NCBI RefSeq assembly: GCF_025150245.1
Contig: NZ_CP102279.1
Location: 2,663,423 to 2,727,422, forward strand
Length of the DNA: 64,000 nucleotides
Reading direction: 5' to 3'
Source of the DNA: Dorea formicigenerans
GTDB lineage: Bacteria > Bacillota > Clostridia > Lachnospirales > Lachnospiraceae
In this document: in pieces, positions 50,816 through 59,073 of the stretch
How the letters are laid out: the number at the start of each line of letters is the position of its first letter
Numbering within the stretch: the first letter of the stretch is position 1
Program-made: the position numbers and the translations under genes
The notes under the pieces: model-generated
Told to the model about the DNA's origin: nothing
Seen by the model: the letters and a program-made list of their open reading frames with translations, nothing else
Database searches by the model: none

Positions 50816-51661
50816 CTATCCCTTTTTTCCATATACGAACTTCAAAGCCAGTGATTCTTTCGGGCATGATGCCACACATTTTCCACATCGGATGCACTCT
50901 GCAGAATTGGGATTCTTCACTGGATCTACATCCATCGGACATATGTTATGACATTTTCCACAGGAGGCGCAAGTTTTTTTATTGCATTCCATATGGTAAA
51001 TGCTGACTTTATTCAGTAGTCCGTAGATTGCTCCAAGTGGGCACATGACTTTACAGAAAAACCGGCAGACAGACAGGCAGCCGATTAAGGTTATGATCAA
51101 AATACATGCTTTCACAGAAAACAGCGCTCCCAGTGTTGCGCGTAACTCCGGGTGCGTACTTAAAAGTGGAATTCCACCTTCCAGCGTTCCTGCCGGGCAA
51201 ATGTATTCGCAAAACGCCGGGCTGCTCATTCCCAGCTCATTGACCATCGTAACCGGCATGATAACGACAAACACTGCCAGCAGCACATATTTTACATAAG
51301 TAAGCCATTTCCATAATTTTTTCTTTGGAAATGGAATCTTGTAGATCAGTTCCTGAATCAGACCAAACGGGCAGAAAAAACCACAAATTGCTCTTCCAAA
51401 CACTACTCCAAGTGCCAATACAAAACCTATCACATAAAAACTAAGCTTGAAATTCATAGAACCACTGACTGCCTGCATAGCTCCAATCGGACAGGCAAGT
51501 CTTGCAGCCGGACAGGAATAACAGTTCATTCCGGGATTGCAGAACTGTTTCCAGCTTCCTTTGTAAATCTGACCTGATACGAAATTTCCAATATATGTAT
51601 TCGAGTAGCCAAATGCCGCTACTTGAACAATTTTTCGTTTCATTTCCTGATTAATCTTCAT
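50816..51661 (-). CDS. NapH-like membrane 4Fe-4S protein
   Basis: 281 residues with about five helices and multiple Cys motifs: CPAARLACPIGAMQ, CGFFCPFGLIQ, CEYICPAGTLEGG, CRFFCKVMCPLGAIYG, plus two C-terminal ferredoxin motifs (CASCGKCHNICP, CIRCGKCVASCP). It probably moves electrons across the membrane. The start is ATG 51661; a longer frame would overlap the small CxxC gene. Last gene of a redox operon with the CxxC protein and a TlpA-like lipoprotein. Confidence 0.85.
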   Translation of the reverse strand: MKINQEMKRKIVQVAAFGYSNTYIGNFVSGQIYKGSWKQFCNPGMNCYSCPAARLACPIGAMQAVSGSMNFKLSFYVIGFVLALGVVFGRAICGFFCPFGLIQELIYKIPFPKKKLWKWLTYVKYVLLAVFVVIMPVTMVNELGMSSPAFCEYICPAGTLEGGIPLLSTHPELRATLGALFSVKACILIITLIGCLSVCRFFCKVMCPLGAIYGLLNKVSIYHMECNKKTCASCGKCHNICPMDVDPVKNPNSAECIRCGKCVASCPKESLALKFVYGKKG

Positions 51662-51666
51662 ATCAC

Positions 51667-51813
51667 TTATCCTAACCCAATACATTCCAGGCAGATATTC
51701 ACCGTCTTATTAAATATGATAGCTGTTTCTCCCCGGCTAACACCATATATAATCATAACTGCCGCCACACAGAGGCCTAATACCTGCACTGCAATCTTGT
51801 TATTTCTGCTCAT
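51667..51813 (-). CDS. small CxxC membrane protein (CD1871A-like)
   Basis: 48 residues: MSRNNKIAVQVLGLCVAAVM begins one membrane helix; the C-terminal tail has a CLEC motif (INK..VNICLECIG type). This fits the CD1871A family of CxxC-containing small proteins found between TlpA-like and NapH-like genes. Its ATG overlaps the TlpA-like stop and its stop lies 5 bp before the NapH-like start. Easy to miss because of its size. Confidence 0.75.
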   Translation of the reverse strand: MSRNNKIAVQVLGLCVAAVMIIYGVSRGETAIIFNKTVNICLECIGLG

Positions 51814-52366
51814 TCAAATAATCCTCTACATGCTGTTTGTATTCTTCTACCTTCGCACCTACAACAGCTTCTCCTACAACTTTTCCGTTTTTATCAATAA
51901 ATACTGTTGTCGGAACGCCTGCCAATTTATTAATGAACTGGTCAAATGCTCCCGGTGCAATAACATTTTCATAAGTTACACCCGTTTTTTCCACAATCTG
52001 CTGTGCCAGTGCATATTCGTCAGAATCTACAGTTTCTACATCTACGATTGCTCCAAGCATCTGTACGTTGTCAGGCATTTCCTCATTCCACTTTGCAAGT
52101 TCCGGCATCTCATTGATACAAGGATTGCAGAATGTTCCCCAGAAATTCACGACTGTTAAATCTGCCTGTGAAAGGATATCATTGGTGACTGTATTGCCTT
52201 CCAGATCTGTCGTAGAAAATACATTTACAGCAGACGGAAATGAAGCATTATTTCCCATAGTTGTAACAATCGAATTCACTTGTCTCTTCTCCTTATTCTT
52301 GGAACCACATGCGACCAGACTAACACAGAGCGCAGTGATCAGCAGTATGGAACATAATTTTTTCAT
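51800..52366 (-). CDS. TlpA-like thioredoxin lipoprotein
   Basis: 188 residues: a lipoprotein signal with lipobox VACG, then a thioredoxin fold with the redox motif WGTFCNPC and the cis-Pro GVPTTVFID. It sits on the outer face of the membrane and probably passes electrons to or from protein thiols, with reducing power from the NapH-like and CxxC partners encoded downstream. Confidence 0.88.
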   Translation of the reverse strand: MKKLCSILLITALCVSLVACGSKNKEKRQVNSIVTTMGNNASFPSAVNVFSTTDLEGNTVTNDILSQADLTVVNFWGTFCNPCINEMPELAKWNEEMPDNVQMLGAIVDVETVDSDEYALAQQIVEKTGVTYENVIAPGAFDQFINKLAGVPTTVFIDKNGKVVGEAVVGAKVEEYKQHVEDYLNEQK

Positions 52367-52447
52367 TTTACAAATTCCCTTCTTTAATCAATCGGCTCTA
52401 TCTCTGAAGATTCCGAGAATAATAACAAAAAAGAAAATTAGTCTGTT

Positions 52448-52532
52448 AAGAAATCTTTTCATCTCCGCAAAGATTTCTTGCAAAGCGTACTATAAAAACG
52501 CTCACATCTCATATTGAGGTCTGAGCGTTTTT
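52448..52532. terminator. two hairpins between proB and the redox operon
   Basis: AAAAACGCTCA / TGAGCGTTTTT (52494-52532) is a bidirectional-looking terminator following proB's upstream neighbour side. AAGAAATCTTT / AAAGATTTCTT (52448-52479) is a second perfect 11-bp stem, in the leader of the TlpA-like gene on the minus strand. Confidence 0.65.
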
Positions 52533-52554
52533 ACTATATCATCTACTATACCTT

Positions 52555-53349
52555 TTACTGCGCTTTAAATTTCGTACCTACCGGAACTCCTTCGATAATA
52601 TTATAGAGTGCTGCCGGGTTCTTTCCATTCGTAATAATGGTGTCGATTCCCTGCGAAGTTGCAAGTGCTGCTGCCTGGAGTTTTGTACGCATTCCTCCTG
52701 TTCCGCGTCTGGATCCCGCACCTCCGGCAAGCTTGTACACTTCGTCGTCAATCTTATCAATCTCTTCAATCAGCTTTGCATCTGGATGAAGTCTTGGATC
52801 ACAATTGTAGAATCCATCAATATCTGAAAAAATCACTAATTTGCTTGCGCGGCACAGAACCGCTACTACAGAAGAGAGCATATCGTTGTCTCCAAAAAGT
52901 CGGTCATTAGATTCAATCTCCGTATAGCTTACAGAGTCATTTTCATTTACAATTGGAATGACTCCCATCTCTAAAAGTGCGTCAAATGTATTAATCAGAT
53001 TGTCTTTTTTCTCTTCCTGTTCAATATCTTCAGCATTCAGAAGAATCTGACCGATCGTCTTATCATAATCTCCGAAGAACTTATCATACAGGAACATGAT
53101 ACTGCACTGTCCAACTGCTGCGGCTGCCTGTTTGTGGCGCATACTTGTCGGCTGAGTCTTCATTTTTAATTTATTTCTTCCAACTGCAATTGCACCGGAA
53201 GATACAAGGATCACTTCATATCCCATATTCTGGATATCTGACAGCACACATGCCAGTCTGTCAAAACAACGAAGGTCACTCTTTCCAAGCTCATTTGTAA
53301 GTGTTGATGTACCAACTTTAACAACAATTCTGTTCTGATAAGGTTTCAT
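52555..53349 (-). CDS. proB: glutamate 5-kinase, short form
   Basis: 264 residues: KVGTSTLTNE start, SSGAIAVGRNKL, ENDSVSYTEI, FGDNDMLSSVVA, FSDIDGFY and GGMRTKLQAA, all amino acid kinase motifs of ProB. It lacks the C-terminal PUA domain seen in longer ProB proteins. It catalyses the first step of proline synthesis. ATG 53349 follows GAGGAC. No proA lies beside it. Confidence 0.88.
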   Translation of the reverse strand: MKPYQNRIVVKVGTSTLTNELGKSDLRCFDRLACVLSDIQNMGYEVILVSSGAIAVGRNKLKMKTQPTSMRHKQAAAAVGQCSIMFLYDKFFGDYDKTIGQILLNAEDIEQEEKKDNLINTFDALLEMGVIPIVNENDSVSYTEIESNDRLFGDNDMLSSVVAVLCRASKLVIFSDIDGFYNCDPRLHPDAKLIEEIDKIDDEVYKLAGGAGSRRGTGGMRTKLQAAALATSQGIDTIITNGKNPAALYNIIEGVPVGTKFKAQ

Positions 53350-53679
53350 AATAAAAGTCCTCGCTCTCTCTTGCATTTCATCTTCGTTTAGTTTACCATA
53401 GAGCTATAGATTACAAAAGCGTATCTTTCTCATATGTATCATGAGTTTTTCTCATATATTGATATTTATACATAATTAATCAAAACACTGTACAATGCGT
53501 GTCCATAAAACCGGTTCTCGAAGGCACGCTCGCGCTACAGCAAATCTATACTTCGCGACGCATCATTATGATAAAGATACCGTCCTGACTTTTTCAAATT
53601 GAAAGGAGGATTTTTAAGTAATCGATAACATTGATATTAGTGATTAAATGTGTTAAAATGTGCTCATGGAGGTATTGCT

Positions 53680-54327
53680 ATGAACACATCGAATATCACT
53701 AATTATAAACCAAAAGATTTTGCTGAATTATTAGGTGTCTCTGTGAAAACATTACAGCGTTGGGACAGGGAAGGAACGCTAAAAGCGAATCGAACTCCAA
53801 CTGACAGGCGTTATTATACCTACAACCAATATCTTCAATTCAAAGGCATAGATACAGAGAATGATACTCGACAAGTTGTTATTTATGCAAGAGTTTCTAC
53901 AAGAAATCAAAAGGATGATTTACAGAATCAAGTATCGTTTTTACGTCAATTCTGTAATGCCAGAGGAATGATTGTAGACCAATGTATTGAAGATTATGGC
54001 AGTGGTTTAAACTATAACCGTAAAAAGTGGAATCAGCTGTTAGATGAAGTAATGGAACAAAAAATTAAAACCATCATAGTTACACATAAAGACAGATTTA
54101 TCAGATTTGGATATGACTGGTTTGAAAAATTCTGTATGAAGTTCAATACAACTATAGTAATAGTGAACAATGAAGAACTATCACCGAAAGAAGAACTTGT
54201 ACAGGATATTGTATCTATACTTCATGTTTTTTCCTGTAGATTGTACGGACTTCGTAAGTATAAAAAACAAATAGAAAGGGATAAAGAGATTGCTAAAGAG
54301 CTTCAAGACGGAAATCAACCCAACTGA
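53680..54327 (+). CDS. tnpA: IS607-family serine transposase TnpA
   Basis: 215 residues: an N-terminal MerR-like helix-turn-helix (KDFAELLGVSVKTLQRWDRE, TPTDRRYYT) then a small serine recombinase domain with the nucleophile Ser73 in YARVSTRNQ and THKDRFIRFG. ATG 53680 has GGAGG seven bases upstream. Overlaps tnpB by 38 bp. Confidence 0.92.
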   Translation: MNTSNITNYKPKDFAELLGVSVKTLQRWDREGTLKANRTPTDRRYYTYNQYLQFKGIDTENDTRQVVIYARVSTRNQKDDLQNQVSFLRQFCNARGMIVDQCIEDYGSGLNYNRKKWNQLLDEVMEQKIKTIIVTHKDRFIRFGYDWFEKFCMKFNTTIVIVNNEELSPKEELVQDIVSILHVFSCRLYGLRKYKKQIERDKEIAKELQDGNQPN

Positions 54328-55444
54328 AGAACAGAAAGCCCGAATCCGCAAGACGATAGGCACTTGCCGATATGTTTATAACTTCTACCTTGGTCACAAC
54401 AAAGCCCTGCATGATGATGGTGAAAAGTTTATGACTGGTAAGAGCTTTAGCCTATGGCTTAACAACGAATACATTCCAGATAATCCTGACAAAACATGGA
54501 TCAGGGAAGTGTATTCAAAAGCCGTAAAAAAGTCTATCGAAGATGGATGTGCTGCTTTTACAAGATTTTTTAAACATCAGAGTGATTTTCCTAAATTTAA
54601 AAAGAAAGGTAAATCTGATGTGAAAATGTATTTCGTCAGAAATAACCCAAAGGATTGTCAATGCGAAAGGCACAGACTTAAGATTCCAACTCTGGGCTGG
54701 ATCCGTATCAAAGAAAAAGGATATATCCCAACAACAAAGGATGGATATATGATTAGAAGTGGTACAGTGTCTGTTAAGACTGACAGATTTTATGTTTCTG
54801 TTCTTGTAGAGATTCCCGATGTCAATATTAACAATAACTTAAACGAGGGAATCGGTATAGACCTTGGGCTAAAAGATTTTGCTATTATTTCAAATGGAAA
54901 GACATACAGGAACATCAACAAATCGGCAGGATTAAAGAAACTTGAAAAACAACTGATCCGGGAACAGAGAAGTCTTTCCCGAAAGTATGAAAATTTAAAG
55001 AAAGGAGAGTCCACTCAAAGAGCAAATATACAGAAACAAAAGCTTAAGGTACAAAAACTTCATCATAAAATGGATAATATCCGTACTGATTACATTAACA
55101 AGACAATCGCTGAGATAGTGAAAACCAAACCGTCTTACATAACGATTGAAGATTTAAATGTAAAAGGAATGATGAAAAACAGGTGTCTTTCAAAAGCTGT
55201 TGCATCTCAGAAGTTTTATGAATTTAGAAAAAGGCTTAAAGCCAAGTGCGATGAAAAAGGCATTGAATTAAGGGTAGCAGATAGATTTTATCCATCTTCA
55301 AAGACATGTCACCATTGTGGTTCTATCAGGAAAAATTTAAAGCTTTCAGATAGAATTTACAGATGTGAATGTGGCTATGTTGCAGACAGGGATCTCAATG
55401 CGGCACTTAATTTAAAAGATGCTAAAACTTACAAGATTGCATGA
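54290..55444 (+). CDS. tnpB: TnpB RNA-guided nuclease
   Basis: 384 residues; TTG start. RuvC residues are present: Asp191 in GIDLGLKDF, Glu287 in TIEDLNVKGM and the late Asp in ADRDLNAALNL, with a four-Cys zinc finger (CHHC, CEC) between. The N-terminal wedge part is intact. The catalytic set is complete, so this TnpB should be active. Known: TnpB uses an RNA from the element's right end to cut DNA next to a TAM. Confidence 0.92.
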   Translation: MLKSFKTEINPTEEQKARIRKTIGTCRYVYNFYLGHNKALHDDGEKFMTGKSFSLWLNNEYIPDNPDKTWIREVYSKAVKKSIEDGCAAFTRFFKHQSDFPKFKKKGKSDVKMYFVRNNPKDCQCERHRLKIPTLGWIRIKEKGYIPTTKDGYMIRSGTVSVKTDRFYVSVLVEIPDVNINNNLNEGIGIDLGLKDFAIISNGKTYRNINKSAGLKKLEKQLIREQRSLSRKYENLKKGESTQRANIQKQKLKVQKLHHKMDNIRTDYINKTIAEIVKTKPSYITIEDLNVKGMMKNRCLSKAVASQKFYEFRKRLKAKCDEKGIELRVADRFYPSSKTCHHCGSIRKNLKLSDRIYRCECGYVADRDLNAALNLKDAKTYKIA

Positions 55445-55628
55445 TTAAAAGCAAATGTAAGTATGTACCGAAGGCTATTTCGGGAATTAACGACTGTGGA
55501 GTGTACAAGAACCTGTGAGTAGCGTATTGCCTGCAATCGTCAAAACATACACAATGAAGCAGTAAGAAGTATTCGTGAGGACTTCAATTTCTCGATGTGT
55601 TTGAGTATATTTAAACATATTTTGAGTG
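55445..55628 (+). ncRNA. probable omega RNA scaffold at the IS right end
   Basis: The 184 bp between the tnpB stop and the element end hold no gene and fold locally (CCGAA/TTCGG at about 55468-55485). In TnpB systems the guide RNA comes from this region, with the guide being the sequence just past the right end. Exact 5' end not determined. Confidence 0.55.
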
Positions 55629-55637
55629 GCAGCCCAT

Positions 55638-56507
55638 ATGGACGTCAACATACAAAAATACCAGGCCTTTCTTAAGGCTGTTGAATATGGCAGTTTCACA
55701 AAAGCTGCCGAAGCACTCTCCTACTCCCAGTCCGGGATCAGCCGGATGATTGGAGATCTGGAACAGGAATGGAATATTATTCTTCTGGAACGCGGCAGGG
55801 GTGGTGTCCGTCTGACTTCTGATGGACTGAGACTTCTTCCTTACGCACAGAATGTCTGTGCCGAATATAAAAAGCTGCAGATGCAGGTGGATGAGCTCCA
55901 TGGCCTGCAGTCTGGTCTGATTCGAATTGGTACATTTTCCAGTGTTGCCACACATTGGCTGCCGAATATAATCCAACAGTTTCAGAAAGATTTTCCGAAT
56001 ATTGATTTTGAACTTCTACTCGGTGATTACGCCGAAATTGAAAATTGGATTGTTTCCGGCCGGGTGGACTGTGGATTTTTACGCCTCCCGACAATAAATC
56101 CTGAACTGGAAACTATTTTTTTAGAAGCGGACCCGCTGATGGCTGTTATACCTGAACATCATCCACTGGCAGACTGTAAAAAATTCCCCGTTCAAGAACT
56201 GGTATCTGCTCCATTTCTCCTTCTTTCCAGAGGAGCTAATTCTGATGCCACAGACATCTTTAGTAATTGTGGGTTGAATCCGAAGGTACATATTATGACA
56301 TGGGATGATTACGCAATTATGTCCATGGTCGAAAAGGGGCTTGGCATCAGTGTGCTTCCACAACTGATTCTGCAACGAATCCCTTATCACATTCTTACAA
56401 AAGAATTAGATGTTCCGGCTTACCGCCGTGTAGGGCTGGCTCTTAGAAGCAAGAAAACCGCTTCCCTTGCGGTAAAGCGGTTTCTCGAATATCTGCAGTA
56501 CAGATAA
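55638..56507 (+). CDS. LysR-family regulator with displaced ribosome binding site
   Basis: 289 residues: helix-turn-helix FLKAVEYGSFTKAAEALSYS then QSGISRMIGDLEQEW, and a PBP2-type effector domain. ATG 55638 is the natural start, but the sequence before it is the right end of IS607 (GAGTGGCAGCCCAT) with no proper Shine-Dalgarno sequence; the lost AAAGGAGG lies 2 kb upstream. Expression is probably reduced or altered. It ends exactly where the convergent RRE gene ends. Confidence 0.85.
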   Translation: MDVNIQKYQAFLKAVEYGSFTKAAEALSYSQSGISRMIGDLEQEWNIILLERGRGGVRLTSDGLRLLPYAQNVCAEYKKLQMQVDELHGLQSGLIRIGTFSSVATHWLPNIIQQFQKDFPNIDFELLLGDYAEIENWIVSGRVDCGFLRLPTINPELETIFLEADPLMAVIPEHHPLADCKKFPVQELVSAPFLLLSRGANSDATDIFSNCGLNPKVHIMTWDDYAIMSMVEKGLGISVLPQLILQRIPYHILTKELDVPAYRRVGLALRSKKTASLAVKRFLEYLQYR

Positions 56508-56873
56508 TTATTTTTCCATATTTTTAAAACTGATAAAATGATAACTCTCTAAAATCTGAAAATATTTCACAATTCTTGGATACAGCGGCTCTGCTGCTTC
56601 TCCAAAATGTTCTTTCTGAAGGGCGGCCAGTTCCATCACTGTCCGCTCCCCGTCGATCAACGGCCACAGATAACTTCCCTGCACATCCAGATGAACTTTC
56701 GTCGTCTGTGGTCTTCGGAAATATGTCTGTGCGATCCGATTGAAAAAGCCTTCATTCTTCACTTCTAATACAACCCGTTCCCGGCGGTCTATATGCCAGC
56801 CAAGTTTTTCCGGTCTCACCGGAATCAGGTCAAGATAATTAATCTGCTGCTTATTTTTCTTATTCTTTTTCAT
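56508..56873 (-). CDS. PqqD-like stand-alone RRE protein
   Basis: 121 residues with the winged-helix RiPP recognition fold: FFNRIAQTYFRRPQTTKVHL, then DVQGSYLWPLIDGERTVMEL and a C-terminal helix ... RIVKYFQILESYHFISF. Normally such domains bring precursor peptides to a maturase. No maturase or precursor is nearby; instead it overlaps the stop of an OPT transporter gene. Function inferred as peptide binding. Confidence 0.75.
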   Translation of the reverse strand: MKKNKKNKQQINYLDLIPVRPEKLGWHIDRRERVVLEVKNEGFFNRIAQTYFRRPQTTKVHLDVQGSYLWPLIDGERTVMELAALQKEHFGEAAEPLYPRIVKYFQILESYHFISFKNMEK

Positions 56874-58774
56874 TATTTCTCTTTACTCTTTTTCCAAAGA
56901 GAGAATTTCAGAAGGCATAAGATCATGATAACCATCAGTACAACTCCACCGATGTTACCAAAGTTTACACTTTCTCCGATACTTACGTTAATTCCAAATA
57001 CTGCGAAGATTGCAAGCAGGATTCCTACAAGTCCTTCTCCTGCGATCATACCTGCACAATACAGTGTTCCGTCTGTTGTCTGCTTTGTCTTTGTCTCCTC
57101 GTCAACATTTTTACGACGATCCATGAACATACGAACAACACCACCGATCATGATGGATGCATTCAGGTAAATTGGAAGATACAGACCGATAGCAAATGGC
57201 ATAACCGGTACTCTTAAGATCTCAAGTGCAATTGCTAAGAATACTCCGATAAATACCAGGTTCCATGGAAGGTTTCCACCCATGATTCCCTCTACGATCA
57301 TCTTCATCAGTGTTGCCTGTGGTGCCGGTACTTCTGCTCCGCCGTATCCCCATGCTGCATTCAGAAGATAAAGAACTCCTCCGATTGCAAGACCAGATAC
57401 AACAACTCCGATAATTTCACCCATCTGCTGTTTCTTAGGTGTTGCACCAAGCAGGTATCCTGTCTTCAGATCCTGTGATGTATCACCGGCGATAGCTGCT
57501 ACGATACAGATAACTGATCCGATTGCAATAGCTGCTGTCATACCGTCGATTCCTGTCTTACCGCTTGCTTTGATTGACATTGTAGCAATCAGAAGTGTAG
57601 CGATAGCCATACCGGAAACCGGGTTGTTAGAACTTCCTACAAGACCTACCATACGGGAGGATACAGTTGCAAAGAAGAAACCAAATACTACGATAATTGC
57701 TGCTCCAAGTAATGTTACCGGAATTGCAGGCACTACCCAGATGATAAGAATCATAGCTACGATTCCGAACAGGATCATCTGCATTGGAAGATCCTGAGCT
57801 GTACGAGCTGTATTGGTATTCTTTCCACCTTTCATGCTCTTAATAGAGTCACGGAATGTTGTAATGATCAGTGGCAGAGATTTGATCAGGGAGATAATTC
57901 CTCCTGTAGCGATTGCTCCTGCACCGATATATTTTACATATGTACTCCAGATTTTTGCTGCCCCGCCAGCTGCATAAAGATCAGCAATTGTTGTTCCTAC
58001 ATCCGCCGGATAAAGCCATGTATCTGGTCCGAACAGACAAATCAGAGGAATGATCACCATCCAGCCAATTACAGATCCTACAAACATGTAGGAAGCGATC
58101 TGTGGTCCTACGATATAACCAACACCGAGAAGTGCCGGATATACTTCCATACCAATCTCACCTTTGAATGACTTAAATGCAAATGCTACGTCAGACGGAA
58201 GTACTTTCAGTCCGTCTACAACGAATTTAAATGCTGCTGCGAGTCCCATACCGGAGAATACTGTTGAAGCATTGGCTCCTCCTTCTTCTCCTGCCAGAAG
58301 TACGTCTGCACAAGCAGTTCCCTCTGGGTAAAGCAGTGTCTCATGCTCTTTTACGATCAGCGCATTACGAAGTGGTACCATGAAGAGTACTCCAAGGACT
58401 CCACCACAAAGTGCGATCAGTGTAATCTCTACAAGACTTGGCATATCACACAGGCCCTCTTCTGCCCAAAGGAACAGAGCCGGCATTGTAAAGATGGCTC
58501 CTGCTGCCAGAGACTCTCCGGCGGAACCGATTGTCTGAACCATGTTGCTTTCCAGAATGGAATTACGCTTCATGATCACGCGGATCACTCCCATAGAGAT
58601 AACTGCTGCCGGAATAGACGCAGATACAGTCATACCTACACGAAGTCCTAAATATGCGTTTGCTGCACCAAAAATTACAGCCAGAAGCATTCCCATTACA
58701 ATGGAAGTTACTGTAAGCTCTGGCATAACCCTATCGGCCGGGATATACGGTTTAAACTCATTCTTTTCGTTCAT
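56873..58774 (-). CDS. OPT-family oligopeptide transporter
   Basis: 633 residues, about 14-16 predicted helices. ELTVTSIVMGMLLAVIFGAA opens the protein; NAYLGLRVGMTVSASIPAAV, GEGLVGILLAIFAVFG and long Gly-rich helices are typical of prokaryotic OPT transporters, which import peptides using the proton gradient. It is co-transcribed with the RRE protein and possibly under the LysR gene nearby. Confidence 0.88.
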   Translation of the reverse strand: MNEKNEFKPYIPADRVMPELTVTSIVMGMLLAVIFGAANAYLGLRVGMTVSASIPAAVISMGVIRVIMKRNSILESNMVQTIGSAGESLAAGAIFTMPALFLWAEEGLCDMPSLVEITLIALCGGVLGVLFMVPLRNALIVKEHETLLYPEGTACADVLLAGEEGGANASTVFSGMGLAAAFKFVVDGLKVLPSDVAFAFKSFKGEIGMEVYPALLGVGYIVGPQIASYMFVGSVIGWMVIIPLICLFGPDTWLYPADVGTTIADLYAAGGAAKIWSTYVKYIGAGAIATGGIISLIKSLPLIITTFRDSIKSMKGGKNTNTARTAQDLPMQMILFGIVAMILIIWVVPAIPVTLLGAAIIVVFGFFFATVSSRMVGLVGSSNNPVSGMAIATLLIATMSIKASGKTGIDGMTAAIAIGSVICIVAAIAGDTSQDLKTGYLLGATPKKQQMGEIIGVVVSGLAIGGVLYLLNAAWGYGGAEVPAPQATLMKMIVEGIMGGNLPWNLVFIGVFLAIALEILRVPVMPFAIGLYLPIYLNASIMIGGVVRMFMDRRKNVDEETKTKQTTDGTLYCAGMIAGEGLVGILLAIFAVFGINVSIGESVNFGNIGGVVLMVIMILCLLKFSLWKKSKEK

Positions 58775-58935
58775 TTCCCTCTCACCTTTCTTCTTGAGTT
58801 TACACGCCCTTCCATGAGCGTGCTTTCTTTATTATACCTAAATAATGCATATAACTCAAGCTTATATTACATTTCTACTTGTGCAATTTTATACATATAT
58901 TAGTATAATTTTCCAATTATTCTATTAAAAGTACA

Positions 58936-58978
58936 AAAAAGGCACCGATGAATCATATATTATCTGATTAATCAGTGC
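58936..58978 (-). terminator. terminator of the foldase gene
   Basis: On the minus strand GCACTGATTAATCA (58978-58965) pairs with TGATTCATCGGTGC (58955-58942), followed by CTTTTTT. Confidence 0.8.
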
Positions 58979-59073
58979 TTTCTTGTCAATTGTCTAATGG
59001 CATTAATCCTTGATTGATGTATTTTATTCTTTCGTTATATTTATTTTCAATCTCCGATTGATTCATTTTATTC

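Larger units (their letters stand above)
53609..55628 (+). mobile_element. IS607-family insertion sequence
   Basis: About 2.02 kb carrying a serine transposase (tnpA) and tnpB. IS607 elements have no terminal inverted repeats and recombine at GG dinucleotides. A GG lies at 53608-53609 in AAAGGAGG and another at 55628-55629 in GAGTGGCAG. Joining the flanks gives AAAGGAG plus GCAGCCCATATG, a normal ribosome binding site and start for the LysR gene, which supports these ends. Confidence 0.8.
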
